Notes: a model not told the origin generated them from the sequence alone. Shown: positions 7,808 to 17,693, counted from the first letter of the stretch. The stretch: 64,000 nucleotides of DNA from Thiotrichales bacterium 19S9-11 (GCA_021713395.1 JAKJJT010000008.1:1-64000), one strand, 5' to 3'. Numbers and translations are program-made.

Positions 7808-8467
7808 TTAATAAAAGCAATTTGGCAATAAAAAGCCTTGATCGAAGTGGCCACCATTAAGATCAGTTTGCTTATCGCCAATGTTAAGAATGATTTGATA
7901 ACCTTGATCAACAATATCTGCACGTACTTTAGTTTTAAAATCATCATGGGGTTGATCAATATCTTCATCAGGTTTTAAATAGAGTTTTTCATAAATATGA
8001 TACCCTCGATGTGCAAGGTTTGCCTCAGTTGTATCATAGGTAGAAGACTCTCTTGCTGTAATAATAAAGATATTAACACCATAAGATAGTAAAAACTCAT
8101 ATAAAGCTTTTACTGCTTTAATCTCTGGTAAGTCAGTAATACCATTGGTATGTGCCCAGATATTAGGTGAATTAACAAAATTATTTTTAGATAACACCTC
8201 TGCATTACTAAGCATGGTTTCATCAATATCGAATACAGCAGCTAAGTTGGTTTTTTTTAGTTGATACTCAGCTTGCTGAGAGAGTAAACTTTTACTGTAG
8301 TTTAAAGCTTTACTGGCGATAGATTCAATCTCAAGCAAATAGCGACCAGAAGTATAGTATTGCCTAATTGCATCCGGTGATAAGTTATCTAGTGTATTAT
8401 CAACTCGAGTGATTTTTTGATCACAGGTTGAAATATTAATGGGTTGCTTTAATAATTGCTTGATCAT
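7808..8467 (-). CDS. HAD-superfamily class B / IIIB acid phosphatase-like protein
   Basis: 219 residues. Motif I is AVFDIDETMLSN (about 78-89) with both nucleophile Asp and the acid/base Asp; motif II Thr lies in NIFIITARESS; motif III Lys candidates lie in FKTKVRADI, with NIGDKQTDLNGG as motif IV. This is the acid phosphatase B (PF03767) / HAD subfamily IIIB pattern. Many relatives are secreted lipoproteins, but no signal peptide is visible here from the ATG at 8467, so it may be cytoplasmic. It follows gatB by 10 bp and probably shares the gatCAB transcript. Substrate unknown. Confidence 0.85.
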   Translation of the reverse strand: MIKQLLKQPINISTCDQKITRVDNTLDNLSPDAIRQYYTSGRYLLEIESIASKALNYSKSLLSQQAEYQLKKTNLAAVFDIDETMLSNAEVLSKNNFVNSPNIWAHTNGITDLPEIKAVKALYEFLLSYGVNIFIITARESSTYDTTEANLAHRGYHIYEKLYLKPDEDIDQPHDDFKTKVRADIVDQGYQIILNIGDKQTDLNGGHFDQGFLLPNCFY

Positions 8468-8477
8468 ATGCTTTCAC

Positions 8478-9923
8478 TTATGCTTTTTCTAGCTTTTCTT
8501 TCAGTATCGTATTGATTTGCTGTGGGTTAGCTTTACCTTGTGATGCTTTCATTACTTGGCCGACAAAGTAACCGAAAAGTTTAGTCTTACCACTTTTATA
8601 CTGTTCTAGCTGTGTAGGATTATTATTTATAATCTCATCAACCATGGATTCAAGTGCAGAGTTATCTGTAATCTGCTTTAAGCCTTTTGATTCGATAATT
8701 TGATCAGCAGCTTCACCGCTTTCCCACATGCTTTCAAAGACTTCTTTTGCAATACGTCCAGAGATTGTATTATCTTTAATACGATTAATCAGAAGTGCTA
8801 GGTTTTCATCAGAGACTTTACTTTCTTTAATTGTTAAATTTTCTTTATTAAGCATAGCGGCAAGATCACCCATAACCCAGTTAGCAGTTAGCTTAGCATC
8901 TGAAGTTTTCTTAACAACGTTCTCATAGTAGTCAGATAGTGCACGTGATGAGACAAGTACGCTTGCATCGTAAGCACTTAAAGCATAATCGCTCATTAAG
9001 CGCTGGCGCTTTTCTTCTGGTAGTTCTGGCATTGTCTTTGCAACATCATTAATAAATGTATCATCAAAAACAGCTGGTAATAAATCAGGATCTGGAAAAT
9101 AGCGATAATCATGTGCATCTTCTTTATTACGCATAGATCTTGTTTCATTTTTAGTTGCATCATAAAGGCGAGTTTCTTGAATAACTGGTTGACCGCTTTC
9201 AATTAATGCAATTTGTCTTTCAACTTCGTAGTGAATCGCACGCTCAACAAAGCGAAATGAGTTAATGTTTTTAATTTCAGCACGTGTGCCAAATTCAACT
9301 TGACCTTTAGGGCGAACAGAAACATTCACATCACAACGAAAAGAGCCTTCTTGCATATTGCCATCAGAAATATCAAGATAACGAACCAGTGTGTGTAATG
9401 TTTTTAAATAAGTAATCGCTTCTTTCGCGCTGCGCATATCAGGCTCTGAAACAATCTCTAATAGAGGAACACCAGAGCGATTTAAGTCAATACCACTTTG
9501 TCCTTGAAAATCTTCATGGAGTGATTTACCTGCATCTTCTTCTAAGTGAGCACGTGTAATGCCTATGCGCTTAGTCCTACCATCATCTAAAATAATATCT
9601 AAGTGGCCAACACCGACAATTGGTTTGTCATATTGGCTAATTTGATAGCCTTTTGGCAAGTCAGGGTAAAAGTAATTTTTTCTAGCAAAAACAGAGTCTT
9701 TACAAATAGCAGCATCAACAGCTAATCCAAACTTAATCGCCATTTTAACAGCATCTTTATTTAATACAGGTAGTACGCCAGGTAGGGCAATGTCAATTGC
9801 ACAAGCCTGAGTATTTGGTGAAGCACCATAGGCAGCAGATGCACCTGAAAATAATTTTGATTTTGTTCTAAGTTGTGTATGAACTTCTAGTCCAATAACG
9901 GTTTCCCAGTGATTTAAATCCAT
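8478..9923 (-). CDS. gatB: Aspartyl/glutamyl-tRNA(Asn/Gln) amidotransferase subunit B
   Basis: 481 residues, standard. N-terminal kinase/amidation domain ([54 protein letters not shown]) binds ATP and the charged tRNA. The C-terminal helical and YqeY-like tail (about 330-481) binds the tRNA elbow. Together with GatA and GatC it converts mischarged Glu-tRNA(Gln) (and possibly Asp-tRNA(Asn)) to the amide form. Third gene of gatC-gatA-gatB, 12 bp after gatA. Confidence 0.98.
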   Translation of the reverse strand: MDLNHWETVIGLEVHTQLRTKSKLFSGASAAYGASPNTQACAIDIALPGVLPVLNKDAVKMAIKFGLAVDAAICKDSVFARKNYFYPDLPKGYQISQYDKPIVGVGHLDIILDDGRTKRIGITRAHLEEDAGKSLHEDFQGQSGIDLNRSGVPLLEIVSEPDMRSAKEAITYLKTLHTLVRYLDISDGNMQEGSFRCDVNVSVRPKGQVEFGTRAEIKNINSFRFVERAIHYEVERQIALIESGQPVIQETRLYDATKNETRSMRNKEDAHDYRYFPDPDLLPAVFDDTFINDVAKTMPELPEEKRQRLMSDYALSAYDASVLVSSRALSDYYENVVKKTSDAKLTANWVMGDLAAMLNKENLTIKESKVSDENLALLINRIKDNTISGRIAKEVFESMWESGEAADQIIESKGLKQITDNSALESMVDEIINNNPTQLEQYKSGKTKLFGYFVGQVMKASQGKANPQQINTILKEKLEKA

Positions 9924-9935
9924 AATCTAGCTCTC

Positions 9936-11384
9936 TTATAATGCAGGTGTTTTAAGGTGGTGATCAGTTTCTAATTGGAACTGATGAGCAGCATTTAATA
10001 ACTGACTTTCTTTAAATAGATTACCAATTAGTTGTAAGCCAACGGGCAGGTTATTGTGAAAACCTGCTGGAATTGAAATTGCAGGTAAGCCAGCTAAGTT
10101 AACCGGTATAGTATAAATATCAGATAAATACATACTAACTGGATCATTTGACTTTTCACCTAACTTAAAAGCAGTTGAAGGTGAAGTTGGTGCAAAAATC
10201 AAATCAACATCATCAAATGCGCTATTAAAGTCTTCACTGATTAGTCGTCTAATTTTCTGTGCTTTTGCATAATAAGCATCATAGTAGCCAGAAGACAATG
10301 CATAGGTCCCAATCATAATGCGTCGTTTAACTTCGTCACCAAATCCTTCAGATCTTGACCGCTTATATAAATCAACTAAATCATTTGGATTTTCTGCTCG
10401 ATGTCCATAACGAACGCCATCATAACGAGCAAGATTTGATGAGCATTCAGATGGTGCAATAATATAATAGGCAGGCAAGGCAAGCTTTGAATGTTTTAAA
10501 GAGATTTCTTTAAATGTTGCACCTAGTTTTTTAAATGTACTGATTGCGTTTTCTAAAATGCTTGCAATGGAGGAATCAAGGTCAGTTGTAAAGTACTCTT
10601 TAGGTAAACCTATGGTTAACCCATCTAATGGTTGATTTAATGTTTTTGTGTAGTCTTCAGTTGGAGTATTAACAGAAGTTGAATCTTGAATATCATAACC
10701 CGCCATAGCATTTAGTAGATAAGCTAAATCCTCAGCTGATTTAGCCATTGGTCCACCTTGATCAAGTGATGATGCAAATGCAATCATACCATAACGAGAA
10801 ACACGACCATAAGTTGGCTTAAGCCCAGAGATACCACAAAGCCCTGCAGGTTGACGAATCGAGCCACCAGTATCAGTTCCTGTTGCAATTGGTGCAAAGC
10901 CTGCAGCAATGGCTGCAGCAGAACCACCAGATGACCCTCCTGGTGTAGCTTCTAAATTCCAAGGGTTTTTAACTGCGCCATAGTAGCTGTTTTCATTAGA
11001 TGAACCCATAGCAAATTCATCCATATTTGCTTTGCCAAGTAATACGGTACCAGCGTTTGAGCAATGCTTAACAACAGTCGCATCATAAGGTGAGATAAAA
11101 TTATCTAACATTTTAGAGCCAGCAGATGTTTTAATATCTTTTGTACAAAAAATATCTTTTTGAATTAGTGGAATACCCGTTAAATAACTTTGCTTTCCTT
11201 GGCTAATTTGTTCATCTGCTTTTTTTGCATCACTTAATGCTTTATCTTTAGTCACTGTAATTAGTGCATTGATGTTTGGATTAAGTGATTCAATTCGATT
11301 TAAGAAAGTTTCCGTTAATTCAACACTGGATATTTCTTTACTATCTAATTTATTACGTAATTCTTTTACCGATAGGGTATGCAT
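9936..11384 (-). CDS. gatA: Aspartyl/glutamyl-tRNA(Asn/Gln) amidotransferase subunit A
   Basis: 482 residues, amidase-signature family. Catalytic Ser-cisSer-Lys set is visible: Lys in PLIQKDIF (about 77), [10 protein letters not shown] for the Ser pair (about 149-157), and [13 protein letters not shown] for the acylated Ser (about 171-180). It hydrolyses glutamine and passes ammonia to GatB through an internal channel. Gene order gatC-gatA-gatB with gaps of 16 and 12 bp shows a single operon. Confidence 0.98.
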   Translation of the reverse strand: MHTLSVKELRNKLDSKEISSVELTETFLNRIESLNPNINALITVTKDKALSDAKKADEQISQGKQSYLTGIPLIQKDIFCTKDIKTSAGSKMLDNFISPYDATVVKHCSNAGTVLLGKANMDEFAMGSSNENSYYGAVKNPWNLEATPGGSSGGSAAAIAAGFAPIATGTDTGGSIRQPAGLCGISGLKPTYGRVSRYGMIAFASSLDQGGPMAKSAEDLAYLLNAMAGYDIQDSTSVNTPTEDYTKTLNQPLDGLTIGLPKEYFTTDLDSSIASILENAISTFKKLGATFKEISLKHSKLALPAYYIIAPSECSSNLARYDGVRYGHRAENPNDLVDLYKRSRSEGFGDEVKRRIMIGTYALSSGYYDAYYAKAQKIRRLISEDFNSAFDDVDLIFAPTSPSTAFKLGEKSNDPVSMYLSDIYTIPVNLAGLPAISIPAGFHNNLPVGLQLIGNLFKESQLLNAAHQFQLETDHHLKTPAL

Positions 11385-11400
11385 TGATAAACTCCTTGGC

Positions 11401-11688
11401 TTATTCGATAACTTTAGGTACTAGATATAATCCAGCTTCGGTTGATGGTGCTATTTCTTGAAATGCCTCTCTTTGATCAATTTCTGTGACAGAGTCTTCT
11501 CTCATAAATTGAGAAACATCAAAAGGGTGCGCCATTGGTGTAGTTGAATCAGTGTCTTCGGTACTCATGGTATCAATTAAACTTAGGATATTACTTAGTT
11601 CATCAGCTAACTTTGTAGCGTCATTATCAGAAATATCAAGCCGAGCTAAGTTTGCAACATGTTGGACTGTTTTAATATCTATAGACAT
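11401..11688 (-). CDS. gatC: Aspartyl/glutamyl-tRNA(Asn/Gln) amidotransferase subunit C
   Basis: 95 residues, normal size. The pattern [14 protein letters not shown] at the N-terminus, [11 protein letters not shown] in the middle, and [19 protein letters not shown] is that of GatC, which wraps around the GatA-GatB interface and stabilises the complex. First gene of the operon; its promoter should lie in 11689-11803. Confidence 0.97.
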   Translation of the reverse strand: MSIDIKTVQHVANLARLDISDNDATKLADELSNILSLIDTMSTEDTDSTTPMAHPFDVSQFMREDSVTEIDQREAFQEIAPSTEAGLYLVPKVIE

Positions 11689-11803
11689 TAGCTTACCTTT
11701 CTTATTTATATTTTATTACATATAAGTTTGGGAACTATTGTACATGGTTTAATGATAATGGCCAAATATCTGTTTAGTAAAAATTATAAGGCATCTAAAA
11801 ATA

Positions 11804-12085
11804 TTAGCAGACTTTAATATGACTATGTTCAAAGCGAATTAAAGATAGTTGAATTAGCTTATTCAAACTTACTTTAATATCAAAAGGGTTTACATTTAAA
11901 ACTTTGGATAACCATAAGGTATTTAGCTTGAATTTGCGTTTTTTCAATATTTCTATAGCAACATTATAAGTTAAGTCATCATAGATAGAGCTTAGTATTT
12001 GTAGTTGCTTTCTATTTAGTGGAACATACAGATGTATTTGTTTACTGGTAGGAAATAATGCGACATTATTTGTATTTTTTTGCAT
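11804..12085 (-). CDS. Small protein with possible winged-helix fold, unknown
   Basis: 93 residues, not recognised. From about residue 25 the predicted pattern is helix (LNRKQLQILSSIYDD), helix (NVAIEILKKRK), helix-turn-helix (LWLSKVLNVNPFDIKVSLNK) and a short strand pair (LIRFEHSHIKV), which would fit a winged-helix DNA-binding domain. No signal peptide. It stands alone between gatC and another small gene, both on the minus strand; the gap to the next gene upstream is 101 bp. It could be a transcription regulator, but this is structural guesswork. Confidence 0.5.
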   Translation of the reverse strand: MQKNTNNVALFPTSKQIHLYVPLNRKQLQILSSIYDDLTYNVAIEILKKRKFKLNTLWLSKVLNVNPFDIKVSLNKLIQLSLIRFEHSHIKVC

Positions 12086-12186
12086 TAGATTAACCTTAGT
12101 TTAATAACCAAACAGTTTACACCACATAAACAATATTATGTCACAATGTATTGCTGTAATCTATAGAATAAATATTAGAATGAAAA

Positions 12187-12447
12187 TTAGTGAGTTGTAT
12201 CATCTCTGATAACTAATTGAGTTAATAATTTATTGGCAATATCTAGCCCTCTGGATTCGCCGTATAATTTTTGTAAAGACTCTTCTAGCATAATGACCCA
12301 GTCTGCACGCATTGTTGTCATAGTACCTTCCTGTGTAATGATAACTTCATTAATGCCTATGATATTTTCTTCAGGGTCGGTATAGCGCTCCATAATTGCC
12401 TTTGCTAGCTTTACGTCATGTGCCTCTGTATCCCATTGTTCATACAT
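12187..12447 (-). CDS. Small conserved-looking hypothetical protein
   Basis: 86 residues, acidic, not recognised. No signal peptide or membrane segment; sequence alternates helix-like stretches (DVKLAKAIMERY; MLEESLQKLYGES; GLDIANKLLTQLV) with a short strand-like part (NEVIITQEG-MTTM). A strong ribosome binding site (GAGGGAGGA, reading toward the ATG at 12447) argues for a real gene. Function not proposed. Confidence 0.6.
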   Translation of the reverse strand: MYEQWDTEAHDVKLAKAIMERYTDPEENIIGINEVIITQEGTMTTMRADWVIMLEESLQKLYGESRGLDIANKLLTQLVIRDDTTH

Positions 12448-12632
12448 CGTAGCATCCTCCCTCTCTATAACTTAGATTAAAGACCCAAAACTTTCATTTT
12501 TCAAGTAATATAAAAAAATTACTACAATTAATCATATTTTGGGGTTTTAATTATTAGAGAATTGGATAAAATAGCAGCTGCTTAAATTAAATACAAAAAA
12601 TAGAATAAGAATAAAAAATTAAAGGTATATTT

Positions 12633-13679
12633 ATGACAAATAAAACACCAAAAGCAATTGCGCTAATTTCTGGTGGTTTGGACTCAATGCTTGCTGCTAA
12701 AGTAGTGCAAAATCAAGGTGTACACGTAGAAGGTATTAATTTTTTTACTGGCTTTTGTGTTGAAGGCCATACACATGCCATTAGAAAAAAAGATAGTAAA
12801 AAGCCAAAACGTAATAATGCGCTATGGGTGGCAGACCAATTAGGTATTAAATTACATATTATTGATGTGATAGAAGAGTATAAAGATGTTTTATTAAATC
12901 CTAAATATGGTTATGGTCAGAATATGAATCCATGTTTAGATTGTAAAATCTTCATGGTGAAAAAGGCCAAAGAGTGGTTAAAAGAAAACGAATTTGACTT
13001 CATTATTACAGGTGAAGTTATTGGCCAGCGACCAATGTCACAGCGGAAAAATACTATGCCGATTGTGCAAAAAAGATCAGGTATTGATAATTTATTATTG
13101 CGACCATTGTGTGCAAAAAATTTAGAAGAAACATTACCAGAAAAAGAAGGGTGGGTTAATCGAGATAAATTATATGATTTTTCAGGCCGCAGCCGTAAAC
13201 CACAGATGGCGCTTGCAAAAGAGCTAGGATTCGATGACTATGCACAACCTGCTGGTGGTTGCTGTTTCTTAACGGATAAAAACTACTCTGATAAATTAGT
13301 TGACCTATGGCAAGCACGTGGTAATAGAGAGTATGAGTTTGATGATATTATGCTTTTAAAAATAGGACGTCACTTAAGGCCAACAGAAAATTACAAACTA
13401 ATCATTAGTCGTGAAGCTGGTGAAAATAACTTTTTAGAGGGTTATAAAAAGCAGTTTATTACGTTGCGTCCAGTTAGTTGTCAAGGCCCATTAACTTTAG
13501 TTGATGGAGAGCTTAAAGATAGTGACTTAGAGTTAGCAGCAAGCATTGTTGCACGTTATACAAAGGACCGTGACTGTGAACAAGTGACAATTCGTGTAAG
13601 TTACTTAGATGGCGTTAATAAGGATATTGAAGTAAAACCATTAAAACCAGAAGAGATCAAAAAGGAGTGGCAGGTGTGA
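12633..13679 (+). CDS. PP-loop (MnmA/ThiI-like) tRNA thiolation-type enzyme with C-terminal RNA-binding-like domain
   Basis: 348 residues. The ATP-pyrophosphatase P-loop is LISGGLDSMLAAKV (about 11). A Cys pair C101-x-x-C104 in NMNPCLDCKIF sits where MnmA has its first catalytic Cys, and Cys210-Cys211 in QPAGGCCFLT corresponds to the second. About 240-348 resembles the NFACT-R-type RNA-binding domain known to be fused to ThiI-like enzymes (GRHLRPTENYKLIISREAGEN region). Such proteins are predicted to put sulfur on a tRNA base, activating it with ATP and taking sulfur as persulfide. The next gene is a TusA-like sulfur carrier, overlapping by 4 bp, which supports sulfur transfer. Its target base is unknown; it is not MnmA or ThiI proper. 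Confidence 0.8.
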   Translation: MTNKTPKAIALISGGLDSMLAAKVVQNQGVHVEGINFFTGFCVEGHTHAIRKKDSKKPKRNNALWVADQLGIKLHIIDVIEEYKDVLLNPKYGYGQNMNPCLDCKIFMVKKAKEWLKENEFDFIITGEVIGQRPMSQRKNTMPIVQKRSGIDNLLLRPLCAKNLEETLPEKEGWVNRDKLYDFSGRSRKPQMALAKELGFDDYAQPAGGCCFLTDKNYSDKLVDLWQARGNREYEFDDIMLLKIGRHLRPTENYKLIISREAGENNFLEGYKKQFITLRPVSCQGPLTLVDGELKDSDLELAASIVARYTKDRDCEQVTIRVSYLDGVNKDIEVKPLKPEEIKKEWQV

Positions 13680-13894
13680 TTGAACTTGATGCAAGACGAC
13701 TACTATGTCCAATGCCTGTGATTAAAACACAAAATCAAATTAAACAAATGGAAAAGGGTCAGAAATTAAAAGTAATTTGTACAGACCCTGGTAGCTTGGA
13801 AGATATTCCTGCTTGGTGTCGAGTCCATGGCCATCGGGTAATTCAAACGGAAGAACAAGACTTTGAGATTATTTTCATAATCGAGGTGTGCTAA
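13676..13894 (+). CDS. TusA/SirA-like sulfur carrier protein
   Basis: About 72 residues. The TusA pattern is clear: IELDARRLLCPMPVIKTQNQ with the sulfur-accepting Cys in L-C-P-M-P, then GQKLKVICTDPGSLEDIPAW. I chose GTG at 13676 rather than GTG at 13667: an AAGGAG ribosome site at 13662-13667 is 8 nt before it, and it overlaps the previous stop as GTGA. This indicates translational coupling to the PP-loop thiolase, for which it is probably the dedicated sulfur donor. The family carries a persulfide from a cysteine desulfurase to its partner. Confidence 0.88.
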   Translation: MIELDARRLLCPMPVIKTQNQIKQMEKGQKLKVICTDPGSLEDIPAWCRVHGHRVIQTEEQDFEIIFIIEVC

Positions 13895-13976
13895 GTAAAA
13901 ACACTATCTAAACTAATTTGATCGGTGTATGATAAATTCAAATAATTTAAGAGTATTCAATGGAGCTTTAAGTTAA

Positions 13977-14174
13977 GTGAAAAGTTCAAAAATTGCTGAT
14001 ATTTTAGCATGTCCTATATGTAAAGGGAATGTCCACTTAAGTTTGGATAAGCAAAGTATGATTTGTTATAACGATCGTCTAGCATTTCCAATTCAAAATG
14101 GTATTTATATGATGCTGGAGGAAGAGGCTAAAGAGTTAACATTAGAAGAAATTGATAAGGAAAAAAATGGCTAA
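13977..14174 (+). CDS. Trm112/UPF0434 (YcaR)-like zinc-ribbon protein
   Basis: 65 residues, GTG start with TGGAG-type ribosome site at 13961. Contains ILACPICKGNVHL and MICYNDRLAFPIQNGIYMML, the Trm112p-like pattern of the UPF0434 family; the Cys pair of the first motif is present, the second pair is reduced to one Cys (as common in bacteria). It overlaps kdsB by 8 bp. The ycaR-kdsB pairing is widespread in gammaproteobacteria, but the protein's job there is not established. Confidence 0.85.
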   Translation: MKSSKIADILACPICKGNVHLSLDKQSMICYNDRLAFPIQNGIYMMLEEEAKELTLEEIDKEKNG

Positions 14175-14919
14175 ACGGATTATTATTCCAGCTAGATTAG
14201 CATCTCAAAGACTGCCAAGAAAGGTCCTTATTGATATTCATGGAAAGCCAATCATTCAGTGGGTCTATGAGCAGTCTCTAGCTTGTAATTTTGACTCTGT
14301 ATTAGTCGCAACAGATAGTCAAGAAATTGCTGATGTTGTTGCATCATTTGGTGGTGAAGTTTGCCTAACATCAAGTAACCATCAAACAGGGACTGATCGT
14401 ATTGCAGAAGCGGTGCAAATTAAAGCATATGACTCTGAAGATATCATTATTAATATTCAAGGTGATGAACCATTAATACCAGTGGAAAATATTCGTCAAG
14501 TAGCAAATAACCTAATTGAAAACCCTGAAGCAAAGATGGCAACTTTAGGAGAGAGAATATTAGATTTAAATTCGATGTTTGATCCTAACTGTGTCAAAGT
14601 TATTACAGATAAAAATAGCTTTGCACTCTATTTTAGTCGTGCGCCAATTCCTTGGGTGCGTGATCAATTTCCTCAAACACTGCCAGATAATGCTAATTGC
14701 TATCGACATATTGGTATGTATGCTTATCGGTGTGCGTTTTTATCGCAGTTTTCTAATTTGGAAGAAAGTCCACTTGAGGCAATTGAAAAACTTGAACAAC
14801 TAAGAGTTTTATGGCATGGCGAGAAGATTCATTTTGATGCTGCATTTAAACCAACGCCACCAGGAGTTGATACTCAAGAAGATCTAACAGAAGTTACTTT
14901 GAAATTAAAAGATGTTTAA
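14167..14919 (+). CDS. kdsB: 3-deoxy-manno-octulosonate cytidylyltransferase (CMP-Kdo synthetase)
   Basis: About 250 residues from ATG 14167. An AAGGAA site at 14157-14162 favours it over the ATG at 14152. KRIIIPARLASQRLPRKVL is the nucleotide-binding signature; INIQGDEPLIP, YFSRAPIPW, HIGMYAYR and ESPLEAIEKLEQLRVLWHG are typical of KdsB. It transfers CMP to Kdo, the committed step in building the lipopolysaccharide inner core. It overlaps the upstream Trm112-like gene. KdsD, another Kdo enzyme, is at 51012-51974 in this window. Confidence 0.97.
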   Translation: MAKRIIIPARLASQRLPRKVLIDIHGKPIIQWVYEQSLACNFDSVLVATDSQEIADVVASFGGEVCLTSSNHQTGTDRIAEAVQIKAYDSEDIIINIQGDEPLIPVENIRQVANNLIENPEAKMATLGERILDLNSMFDPNCVKVITDKNSFALYFSRAPIPWVRDQFPQTLPDNANCYRHIGMYAYRCAFLSQFSNLEESPLEAIEKLEQLRVLWHGEKIHFDAAFKPTPPGVDTQEDLTEVTLKLKDV

Positions 14920-14982
14920 CCAAGTCGTATTGGTATTAAGTCGCTATACTTATTGAAGATAAGAGATATAAGTAACGTTTGT

Positions 14983-16326
14983 ATGTTAAAACTAGTTCAT
15001 AATCAAGTCATATTATTCTTCAGGTATATAATAAAATTTATTCGCTGTATCATTTACCGTGATTATGGTACTGGTTTGCCACATAAGCGTGTTTTTGAGG
15101 TGAAATTAAATAAGATAATCAAGCAGTTAAAGTTAGGGAGAATCAATACGATTGGTTTGTTATTTATTGGCATTGGCCGCTTGGATGAAATTGATCGTAC
15201 GTTAGGTTATGATTTTAGCGATGCTTTAATTTTAAAAGTTATTGAACGCCTAAAAAACTACTCAACAATAAAACAACTGGCACGTTTTTCTGATGATACA
15301 TTAATTGTACTACTGGAAAATAAGTCACTGATACAGTTAGAGCAGCTAGCACAGATAATACATAGCGATTTAGAAGATTCTTATTATATTCAATCGTTTA
15401 ATCTCGATATAACACCTTATATAGGTGTTACCTTAATTGAAAATGCGAATCAGGATGCAAAAACATGGATGTGTCGCGGGGATCATGTATTGTACCGAGC
15501 CCAAATAGATAAGCATCATGTGCTTAGTTATGATCATAATATCGATAGGCTTAGCCCAGAGCGTCTGTCAATTATGGGCGACTTACTTAGAGGGCTTGAA
15601 AAAGATGAACTTGAATTATGGTTTCAGCCTAAAGTATCGTTAACGGGAAATAATAACTATTATGTTGAAGCATTAGTGCGCTGGCGTCGACCAAGTCAAG
15701 GAATCATAAAGCCAGAAGCTTTTATTCCTTTAGCAGAGGAAACAAACCATATTCAAAAAATAACTTACTGGGCTTTGGATAAAACATGTGAATACATAAA
15801 ACAATGGTTACAATCAGGCTATGAAATTAAAGTGGCAGTTAATATATCAGCAAAAGATTTAGCTGAAGAAGCTTTATATCAGTTATTAAAATCTAAAATT
15901 AATGACTATAAAATACCTGCAAAATTATTGGCACTGGAAGTGACAGAAAGTGACGTGATTAAGAATCTAGCTAAAGCAAGTTTGATGTTAGGAAAAATTA
16001 GTGATTTAGGCGTATCAATTGTTATTGATGATTTTGGGGTAGGGTACTCATCGATTGCTTATCTAAGAGATTTGCCAGCAAATGAGATAAAAATTGATAA
16101 AACATTTATTACTCGTTTGAATCTAGAGCCTGACTCGACTGTAATCGTTGGCTCTATTATTGAGCTTGCACATAAAATGGGGTTAAGCATTGTTGCAGAA
16201 GGCGTTGAAAATGAAGAAGTTATTCACCAGCTTAAAAAGTATTACTGTGACTATGTTCAGGGGTTTTATTATAGTGAGCCGATGTCGTATGATGAATTAA
16301 TGAAATGGATTAAACAGAATAAATAG
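14983..16326 (+). CDS. Cyclic-di-GMP phosphodiesterase: degenerate GGDEF plus intact EAL domain
   Basis: About 447 residues from ATG 14983; a TTG at 14953 would add ten residues, and neither has a strong ribosome site. A hydrophobic stretch near the N-terminus (about 5-28) may be a membrane anchor. The first domain begins YGTGLPHKRVF like a GGDEF domain, but its active loop reads RFSDDTLIVLL, so cyclase activity is lost. The EAL domain keeps EALVRW, NISAKDL, EVTESDVI, DDFGVGYSSIAYL, KIDKTFI, AEGVEN and QGFYYSEP, the metal and catalytic set. It should hydrolyse c-di-GMP to pGpG; the dead GGDEF may sense GTP. Lies between kdsB and radA, same strand. Confidence 0.9.
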   Translation: MLKLVHNQVILFFRYIIKFIRCIIYRDYGTGLPHKRVFEVKLNKIIKQLKLGRINTIGLLFIGIGRLDEIDRTLGYDFSDALILKVIERLKNYSTIKQLARFSDDTLIVLLENKSLIQLEQLAQIIHSDLEDSYYIQSFNLDITPYIGVTLIENANQDAKTWMCRGDHVLYRAQIDKHHVLSYDHNIDRLSPERLSIMGDLLRGLEKDELELWFQPKVSLTGNNNYYVEALVRWRRPSQGIIKPEAFIPLAEETNHIQKITYWALDKTCEYIKQWLQSGYEIKVAVNISAKDLAEEALYQLLKSKINDYKIPAKLLALEVTESDVIKNLAKASLMLGKISDLGVSIVIDDFGVGYSSIAYLRDLPANEIKIDKTFITRLNLEPDSTVIVGSIIELAHKMGLSIVAEGVENEEVIHQLKKYYCDYVQGFYYSEPMSYDELMKWIKQNK

Positions 16327-16337
16327 TATGGATAGAA

Positions 16338-17693
16338 ATGGCAAAAGTTAAAACACAATATGCTTGTGAGAGTTGTGGTAGTTTAAGTTCAAAGTGGCAA
16401 GGTCAGTGTCCAGATTGTCTTAATTGGAATACCTTAACAGAGCAAGTTATCTTAAAAAGAAGTACTACATCTAAGCATAATGGTTATGCAGGTGCAGTGA
16501 GTGTTGTGCAACCATTAGATGAGGTTGAATTAGCTTTAGTTAGTCGATTTTCATCTGGTTTTTCAGAGTTAGATCATGTGTTAGGTGGTGGTATTGTGCC
16601 TGGTGCTGTGACATTGATTGGGGGTGATCCTGGTATTGGAAAATCATCAATTTTATTACAAGTTGCTTCAGCAATCTCAAAAACACATCAAGTGCTTTAT
16701 GTGACAGGTGAAGAGTCACCACATCAAGTTGCATTACGGGCACATCGAATGAATCTTGAGCGTCGCCAAATTAAACTAATGGCAGAAACATCAATTGAAG
16801 CAATTATTCGAGCCTTTGAAGAGCATAAACCAGATGTGATGGTGATTGATTCAATTCAAACGATGGCTACAGATTTGATTCAGTCAGCACCGGGTGGTGT
16901 TTCTCAAGTAAGAGAGTCAACCGCTATTCTAACGCGATTAGCAAAAGAAAAAAATTGTGCCATTTTCTTAATTGGTCATGTCACTAAAACAGGAGAAGTC
17001 GCAGGGCCTCGTGTATTAGAACATATTGTTGATGTTGTTGTTTTAATTGAAGGTCAAAATGATGGCCGTTATCGTGTAATGCGAGCTGTTAAAAATCGTT
17101 TTGGTGCAATCAATGAGCTTGGTGTTTTTGCAATGACAGATAAAGGGATGCGTCAGGTTAAAAACCCATCAGCAATATTCTTAAGTCGTACAGAAGAAGA
17201 AATTTCAGGCAGTGTGATTATGTCTGTTTGGGAAGGTTCAAGACCTTTATTAGTTGAAGTACAAGTTTTAGTTGATGAAAATAGTTATGGAACGCCAAGA
17301 CGTGTAACAGTTGGTTTAGATCAAAATAGAATTTCAATTTTAATTGCAGTTTTACATAAGCATGTAAGTTTGATGTTAGGAAACTATGATGTTTTTGTAA
17401 ATGTTGTTGGAGGAGTGAAAGTTACTGAAACAAGTAGTGATTTAGCTTTAATTGTTGCGATTATGTCAAGTTATAAAAATAAACCAATTCCAGAAAATTG
17501 GCTTATCTTCGGAGAAGTTGGCTTATCCGGTGAGGTACGCCCAGTTAGCCATGGACAAGATCGAATTCTTGAGGCCAAAAAACATGGTTTTAAAACAGCC
17601 GTCATCCCTTATGGTAATAAGCCACCAAAATCAATTGATGATATTGAAGTTATACCTATTAAACATGTTAGAGAGTTAAATGATTTGATATAA
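16338..17693 (+). CDS. radA: DNA repair protein RadA (Sms)
   Basis: 451 residues, standard. Four-Cys zinc finger at the N-terminus (YACESCGS...CPDC, about 8-28), RecA-like core with Walker A GGDPGIGKSS (about 95), the family-specific KNRFG motif (about 251), and a C-terminal Lon-like P domain (VNVVGGVKV, IFGEVGLSGEVRPV). Drives branch migration of recombination intermediates. It follows the EAL gene by 11 bp and may share its transcript. Confidence 0.98.
   Translation: MAKVKTQYACESCGSLSSKWQGQCPDCLNWNTLTEQVILKRSTTSKHNGYAGAVSVVQPLDEVELALVSRFSSGFSELDHVLGGGIVPGAVTLIGGDPGIGKSSILLQVASAISKTHQVLYVTGEESPHQVALRAHRMNLERRQIKLMAETSIEAIIRAFEEHKPDVMVIDSIQTMATDLIQSAPGGVSQVRESTAILTRLAKEKNCAIFLIGHVTKTGEVAGPRVLEHIVDVVVLIEGQNDGRYRVMRAVKNRFGAINELGVFAMTDKGMRQVKNPSAIFLSRTEEEISGSVIMSVWEGSRPLLVEVQVLVDENSYGTPRRVTVGLDQNRISILIAVLHKHVSLMLGNYDVFVNVVGGVKVTETSSDLALIVAIMSSYKNKPIPENWLIFGEVGLSGEVRPVSHGQDRILEAKKHGFKTAVIPYGNKPPKSIDDIEVIPIKHVRELNDLI

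Noticed and set aside
9936-11688. Fusion or frameshift between gatA and gatC
   Set aside because: They are separate genes with 16 bp between them and both have normal lengths.
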